Below, in pieces: positions 60,503-64,000 of a DNA stretch of 64,000 nt. The notes beneath the pieces are model-generated. The model saw only the letters and a list, made by a program, of their open reading frames with translations. It had not been told where the DNA came from and did no database searches. The translations under genes and the position numbers were made by a program. Origin of the DNA: Paenibacillus shirakamiensis (GTDB lineage Bacteria; Bacillota; Bacilli; Paenibacillales; Paenibacillaceae); the NCBI RefSeq assembly GCF_017874255.1, contig NZ_JAGGLD010000003.1, positions 372,001 through 436,000 on the forward strand. Direction: 5' to 3'. Positions within the stretch are counted from its first letter, which is position 1. Each line of letters opens with the position of its first letter.

Positions 60503-61567
60503 TTATGACCTGGATGCGCTATGATTACGAGCTATCGCTTCAGCAGAATACGTATGAATGAATTCCGTTAACTCTCGAAGTTTGTCCAGTGAAGCTTCTG
60601 GGAATAACCCATGTCCCAAATTAAAGATGAATCCGGGATCGATTACGCCTTCATCTATAATAAGCTTGGCATGTTCTTTAATTACTTCCATTGGCGCTGT
60701 GAGCACGTAAGGGTCCAGATTACCTTGAACGGCAAAGTTCCCACCGGTACGTCTGCGTCCTTCTGGAATCGATACACGCCAGTCGAGGCCAATGACATCG
60801 GCCTGAATTTGCTGCAGGGTAGGAAGCAGTTCTCCTGAGCTTACGCCTGGGAAATAAATTTTCGGTACATCGAGTTCGTCAAGTTCGGCAAAGATACGAG
60901 TAATCGTCGGTAATACGAAGGTCTGAAAATCTCTGGGTGACAAAGCGCCCACCCAGCTATCAAAGAGCTGAAAGGCTTTGCCGCCACTACGCACATGAGC
61001 TTTTACATATTCGATAACCATATCACCCAGCTTCTCCATCAGGCGATGCCATAGCTCAGGTTCCCCATACATCATGCCCTTGGTACGAATATAACTCTTG
61101 GATGGACGGCCTTCAATTAAATAGCTGGCAATCGTAAATGGAGCCCCAGCAAAAGTAATGAGTGGTACTTCCAGCTCACGATCCAAAATACGAATCGTCT
61201 CGAGAATGTGGGATAAATCTCCCTCCACATCAATCGGACGCAATCTATCAATATCTTGAGCAGTCCGAATGGGATTGTCGATGACCGGACCAATATTTTT
61301 TACAATGTCAAAATCTATGCCAATGGAAGCCACTGGATTCATGATGTCGGAGTATAAAATTGCAGCATCCACACCAAGTTTGCGGACAGGCATCAATGTG
61401 ACTTCTGCAGCAAGCTCAGGTTGACGGCAAATTTCTAACAGACTGTAGTTTTCTTTGATCTTGCGATATTCGGGATCGTATCTACCTGCCTGACGCATAT
61501 ACCACACGGGTAGCTGATCCACTTCCTGCCTATTACAGGCACGAATGAACCGATCGTTATAAGTCAT
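60503..61567 (-). CDS. hemE: Uroporphyrinogen decarboxylase
   Basis: A 354-residue enzyme converting uroporphyrinogen III to coproporphyrinogen III, at the branch into the haem pathway. The signature PVWYMRQAGRY is at residues 20-30. Catalytic aspartate LYSDIMNP, GAPFTIASYLIEG, FDSWVGALSP and FNLGHGLFPE are also present. It heads the hemEHY operon and is divergent from the MFS gene. No FNR, PerR or Fur box was recognised with confidence in the 220-bp gap. Confidence 0.96.
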   Translation of the reverse strand: MTYNDRFIRACNRQEVDQLPVWYMRQAGRYDPEYRKIKENYSLLEICRQPELAAEVTLMPVRKLGVDAAILYSDIMNPVASIGIDFDIVKNIGPVIDNPIRTAQDIDRLRPIDVEGDLSHILETIRILDRELEVPLITFAGAPFTIASYLIEGRPSKSYIRTKGMMYGEPELWHRLMEKLGDMVIEYVKAHVRSGGKAFQLFDSWVGALSPRDFQTFVLPTITRIFAELDELDVPKIYFPGVSSGELLPTLQQIQADVIGLDWRVSIPEGRRRTGGNFAVQGNLDPYVLTAPMEVIKEHAKLIIDEGVIDPGFIFNLGHGLFPEASLDKLRELTEFIHTYSAEAIARNHSASRS

Positions 61568-61787
61568 GAATACGCCTCCATCTATATATTTTCCCTAGCA
61601 TCCATTATGCCCCTTTTGCCAAGTTGTAACAACCGCTTAACCCGAACATCTCATGACAATCCCATGAATAATACGACATTTGTGACCTATTTAAATTATG
61701 ATATAATGTTTCATTAACTTATCATCAAGCAATAGGAAGCAACTACTACGAAGCAACAGATGTCTGGAACTGAAGGAGTGAACAACT

Positions 61788-62999
61788 TTGAGTACATGGA
61801 AAGTCAACTTAATTGTCCTTTGGTTTGGTCAATTTCTAGTCAATGCAGGGATGACCATGATTACCCCGTTCCTAGCGCTGTATCTCGCAACCAACTTGAA
61901 TGTACATGGAGAGAAAGAACTGGGGTTATGGGCAGGAGCCATCTTTGCTGCCAATTTTGCTACCTCGTTTATATTCCAACCGCTATGGGGGAAATTAGCT
62001 GATAAATATGGACGTAAAATTATGTTACTGCGTTCAGGTTTCGGGATGGCCATCGTAATTACATTAATGGGATTTGCGACGACCCCTTGGATGCTGCTTG
62101 CCCTAAGACTACTGAATGGCGTCATCTCAGGTTTTAATCCAGCCGCCATTGCCCTCGTCTCGGGAACAACACCCAAAGATCGTATGGGCTTTGCTATGGG
62201 CACGATGCAGTCTGGCACCGTAGCCGGTACGATACTTGGGCCCTTAATCGGTGGTTTGCTGGCAGACATCGTCGGTTTCCGTCCCATTTTTTATATCACC
62301 GGCTTCTTACTCCTCATGGCTTCTCTACTCGCTTTATTCTTGGTCCGCGAGAACTTTGACCGAGAAGAAGCCGCACATACGAAGCAAATCTCGGTGCTAG
62401 CCGGATTTCGAGAACTCAGCAAAACACCGCAGTTACTCGCCCTGTTCGCCGTGACGTTCTTACTTCAATTCGCCATGCTTAGTCCCATGTCCGTCCTGCC
62501 GCTATATGTAGAGAAACTGCATGGATCCGTAATCAATCTTAGCTTCTGGGCAGGCTTTGTCAGTGCCATTACAGGATTATCTAATATGATCACCTCCCCC
62601 ATTCTCGGAAGATATAGCGATAAGATTGGGGCACATCGCATCTTGACCTTTGCCCTGCTCGGTACAGCGCTTACCCTAATTCCTCAAGCTTTTGTTCATA
62701 CGGTATGGCAGCTTATCTTCATTCGCTTTCTTATGGGGATCTGCATGGGGGGACTATTACCCAGCGTGAATGCCCTGATCCGCTCTTATACGCCCGATGG
62801 AATGGAGAGCAGAGCTTTTGGATTCAACAGCAGTACACTTGCTTTGGGTAACATGATGGGAGCGCTCATTGGTGGGTTCCTATCGGGTTATATCGGTATT
62901 GAAGGAATTTTTATCATCTCAGGTGTATTGCTTCTACTGAATACGGTATGGGTTCGCGCCAAGTTATATAAACACAGAAAGACGCCCAATTTTCAATAA
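61788..62999 (+). CDS. MFS drug-efflux transporter (DHA1-like)
   Basis: A 403-residue, twelve-helix exporter. Motif A is GKLADKYGRKIML (about residues 69-81), and the motif C-like stretch GTVAGTILGPLIGGLLAD marks drug/proton antiporters of the DHA1 group, close to multidrug proteins of Bacilli. TTG 61788 follows AAGGAG at nine bases. It is divergent from hemE and ends at a bidirectional terminator. The substrate is unknown. Confidence 0.9.
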   Translation: MSTWKVNLIVLWFGQFLVNAGMTMITPFLALYLATNLNVHGEKELGLWAGAIFAANFATSFIFQPLWGKLADKYGRKIMLLRSGFGMAIVITLMGFATTPWMLLALRLLNGVISGFNPAAIALVSGTTPKDRMGFAMGTMQSGTVAGTILGPLIGGLLADIVGFRPIFYITGFLLLMASLLALFLVRENFDREEAAHTKQISVLAGFRELSKTPQLLALFAVTFLLQFAMLSPMSVLPLYVEKLHGSVINLSFWAGFVSAITGLSNMITSPILGRYSDKIGAHRILTFALLGTALTLIPQAFVHTVWQLIFIRFLMGICMGGLLPSVNALIRSYTPDGMESRAFGFNSSTLALGNMMGALIGGFLSGYIGIEGIFIISGVLLLLNTVWVRAKLYKHRKTPNFQ

Positions 63000-63030
63000 A
63001 GACCTAGATAAGAAGTTGTTCAACCACGTC

Positions 63031-63073
63031 AAAAAGGCATCCTTGTCTCTTGTGAGACTGAGGATGCTTTTTA
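63031..63073. terminator. Bidirectional terminator between MFS and O-methyltransferase genes
   Basis: AAAAGGCATCCT pairs with AGGATGCTTTTT, with inner GTCTC/GAGAC. Both flanks are A/T runs. Confidence 0.88.
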
Positions 63074-63101
63074 ATGGATTCATGAAATCATGGAATAAGT
63101 T

Positions 63102-63731
63102 CTATTTCACAAGAGCAAGAGCCAGCCCATCAAAGGCAGGCAAAAATGTGCTGAGTAGACGCTCATCGGTGGCGATCATTTCATTAAACTTACGCATCGC
63201 CACTACGGAGGGTCCATTTTTCTCAGCATTTAAGGTTCTTCCTCGCAGCAATGTATTATCTCCAGCGATAATAGCCCCCGGATTCGCTAGTTGTATGGCT
63301 CGCTCCAAATAATGGGCATAATTCTCTTTATCTGCATCGATGAAAAAGAAATCAAACCGTTTGCCTTCCGCTTGAAGCTGATCTAGACTTTCTAGTGCGG
63401 GCCCGATCATATAGTTCACGTTCTTTCCAAAACCCGCTTCCTCCATATTATGACCCGCAAGTCTCGCGTTGTCCTCCGAAATTTCCAACGAAGTAATCGT
63501 TCCTCCGGGTACCAGTCCTCTTGCGATACAGATTCCGCTGTATCCACCAAGCGCTCCAATCTCTAAGGCATGTGTCGTACAGGAGGTGGTCACAAGCAAA
63601 GTCAATAGACGTCCATACCCTGGAGCAATAGATACATCTTGTATCCCTGCCGCTGCAATAGAAGCTTTGACTCGTCCAAGCACTTCATCCTCTGCATACA
63701 GTTCTTCGCTATATTGTTCTGGTGTCGTCAT
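63102..63731 (-). CDS. Class I SAM-dependent O-methyltransferase (COMT-like)
   Basis: A 209-residue O-methyltransferase of the catechol/caffeoyl-CoA type. SAM motif I is LEIGALGGYSGICIA (about 56-70). The metal site uses FFIDADKENY (D-x-D region) and GDNTLLRG (D-N). The acceptor is probably a catechol or flavonoid-like phenol, but unknown in the cell. It is monocistronic and divergent from the partial RNA methyltransferase gene. Confidence 0.9.
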   Translation of the reverse strand: MTTPEQYSEELYAEDEVLGRVKASIAAAGIQDVSIAPGYGRLLTLLVTTSCTTHALEIGALGGYSGICIARGLVPGGTITSLEISEDNARLAGHNMEEAGFGKNVNYMIGPALESLDQLQAEGKRFDFFFIDADKENYAHYLERAIQLANPGAIIAGDNTLLRGRTLNAEKNGPSVVAMRKFNEMIATDERLLSTFLPAFDGLALALVK

Positions 63732-63762
63732 TCTTCTCTCTCCTTTCTATGGGTAAAACGAA

Positions 63763-63791
63763 TTGTATGTTCTTGAACATTCGCCTATACT
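63763..63791 (+). promoter_or_regulatory. Predicted promoter and palindrome upstream of the right-edge gene
   Basis: TTGTAT (63763-63768) and TATACT (63786-63791) are 17 bases apart. The inverted repeat TGTTC-TT-GAACA lies within the spacer. About 150 bases of leader separate it from the coding start, including a GGACTT/AAGTCC hairpin. Confidence 0.55.
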
Positions 63792-63946
63792 ATATGGAAT
63801 GAACATTTATAAGCAGGATCTCGGCACAAAAGCCCTTTTCCCCTAGGGATAGGCCCTTCTCATTGTAGGACTTTTCATGAATCGCTACAAGTCCACAGGG
63901 GAGCCCATGCTGACATGTTACTTTCCCAAATGGAGCTGATACCAAC

Positions 63947-64000
63947 TTGCCAGGACCACTACAATTGATCGCCACTGCGCCGATGGGGCTTGAAGCCGTT
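63947..64000 (+). CDS. THUMP-domain RNA methyltransferase (YpsC/RlmL-like), first 18 codons
   Basis: The last 54 bases read LQLIATAPMGLEAV after a TTG-proline-glycine-proline start. This is the characteristic N-terminus of Bacillus YpsC-type 23S rRNA guanine-N2 methyltransferases, which begin with a THUMP domain. GGAG at 63932-63935 precedes TTG 63947 by eleven bases. The gene continues beyond the window. In B. subtilis ypsC lies near gpsB and rnpB; neither is seen here. Confidence 0.7.
   Translation, partial: MPGPLQLIATAPMGLEAV

Noticed and set aside
63790..63975. Minus-strand reading frame of about 61 codons at the right edge
   Set aside because: It overlaps the promoter, leader and clear N-terminus of the plus-strand THUMP-domain gene, has no binding site, and its cysteine/glycine-rich product resembles no family.

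Overview
The window reads as an ordinary chromosomal segment of a low-to-mid GC, endospore-forming Bacillales bacterium, most likely a Paenibacillus or close relative. I infer this from protein family content and from gene architecture. The protein families include a YjcZ-type sporulation mini-protein, RelQ alarmone synthetase, Bacillus-type ferredoxin, YtpB sesquarterpene synthase, the Gram-positive coproporphyrin-dependent haem enzymes and a YebC/PmpR-type protein. The architecture shows strong AGGAGG ribosome binding sites, sigma-A promoters, a T-box leader and many TTG starts. There are no rRNA or complete tRNA genes, insertion sequences, prophage genes or CRISPR arrays. About 70 protein genes, one structured small RNA and one T-box leader are supported.

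Layout. 1-5.0 kb: left-edge fragment, dedA-xpt, a YkvI permease, a family 4 glycosyltransferase and the end of a long minus-strand operon. 5.0-9.8 kb: that operon in transcription order: pyrD, relQ, DUF309 gene, an RsmF-like rRNA methyltransferase, an RsuA-like pseudouridine synthase and a Cof-type HAD phosphatase (pyrimidine synthesis, stringent response and rRNA modification). 10-16 kb: L,D-transpeptidase, ferredoxin, DinB polymerase, citramalate synthase, TlpA-like thioredoxin and an M67 peptidase. 16.4-19.8 kb: an amtB operon followed by a GlnD-like nucleotidyltransferase and a DnaQ-type exonuclease, preceded by a perfect TGTNA-N7-TNACA (TnrA/GlnR) site. 20-24 kb: MerR regulator, YugP protease, GltC-like LysR regulator, rhomboid protease and Tpx. 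24-27.3 kb: a four-gene amino-acid (probably cysteine/cystine) ABC importer operon. 27.3-27.6 kb: a 6S-RNA-like gene with its own promoter and terminator.

27.6-37 kb: DUF624 protein, YjcZ mini-protein, a DEAD-box helicase with a Gly/Ser-rich tail, YitT, a secreted glycoside-hydrolase-like protein, a MATE exporter, and a PadR regulator translationally coupled to a divergent SEDS (FtsW/RodA-like) protein that carries a regulatory prefix domain. 37-42.6 kb: peroxiredoxin, a ytpB-pfkA pair, an MFS transporter and YebC. 42.8-47.9 kb: cold shock protein, small-protein pair, oligoendopeptidase F with two plausible starts, LapA, M42 peptidase and a phosphodiester-glycosidase-like protein. 47.9-49.4 kb: a T-box leader and a Thermus-like, non-canonical seryl-tRNA synthetase. 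49.7-57.9 kb: LysR/SDR divergent pair, ABC-F protein, TetR, DUF92, FAH-family hydrolase, GDPD and a membrane-anchored CapA whose start codon is out of frame. 58-61.6 kb: hemE-hemH-hemY haem operon. 61.8-64 kb: MFS exporter, O-methyltransferase and the first 18 codons of a THUMP-domain RNA methyltransferase.

The loci most worth following up are the amtB/nucleotidyltransferase/exonuclease operon with its nitrogen-control site, the HAAS-SEDS/PadR cassette with a perfect 22-bp palindrome, the T-box-controlled second-type SerRS, the unannotated 6S-like RNA, and the out-of-frame start of capA. Family assignments come from reading motifs by eye and from memory of family members; no database search or folding program was run.
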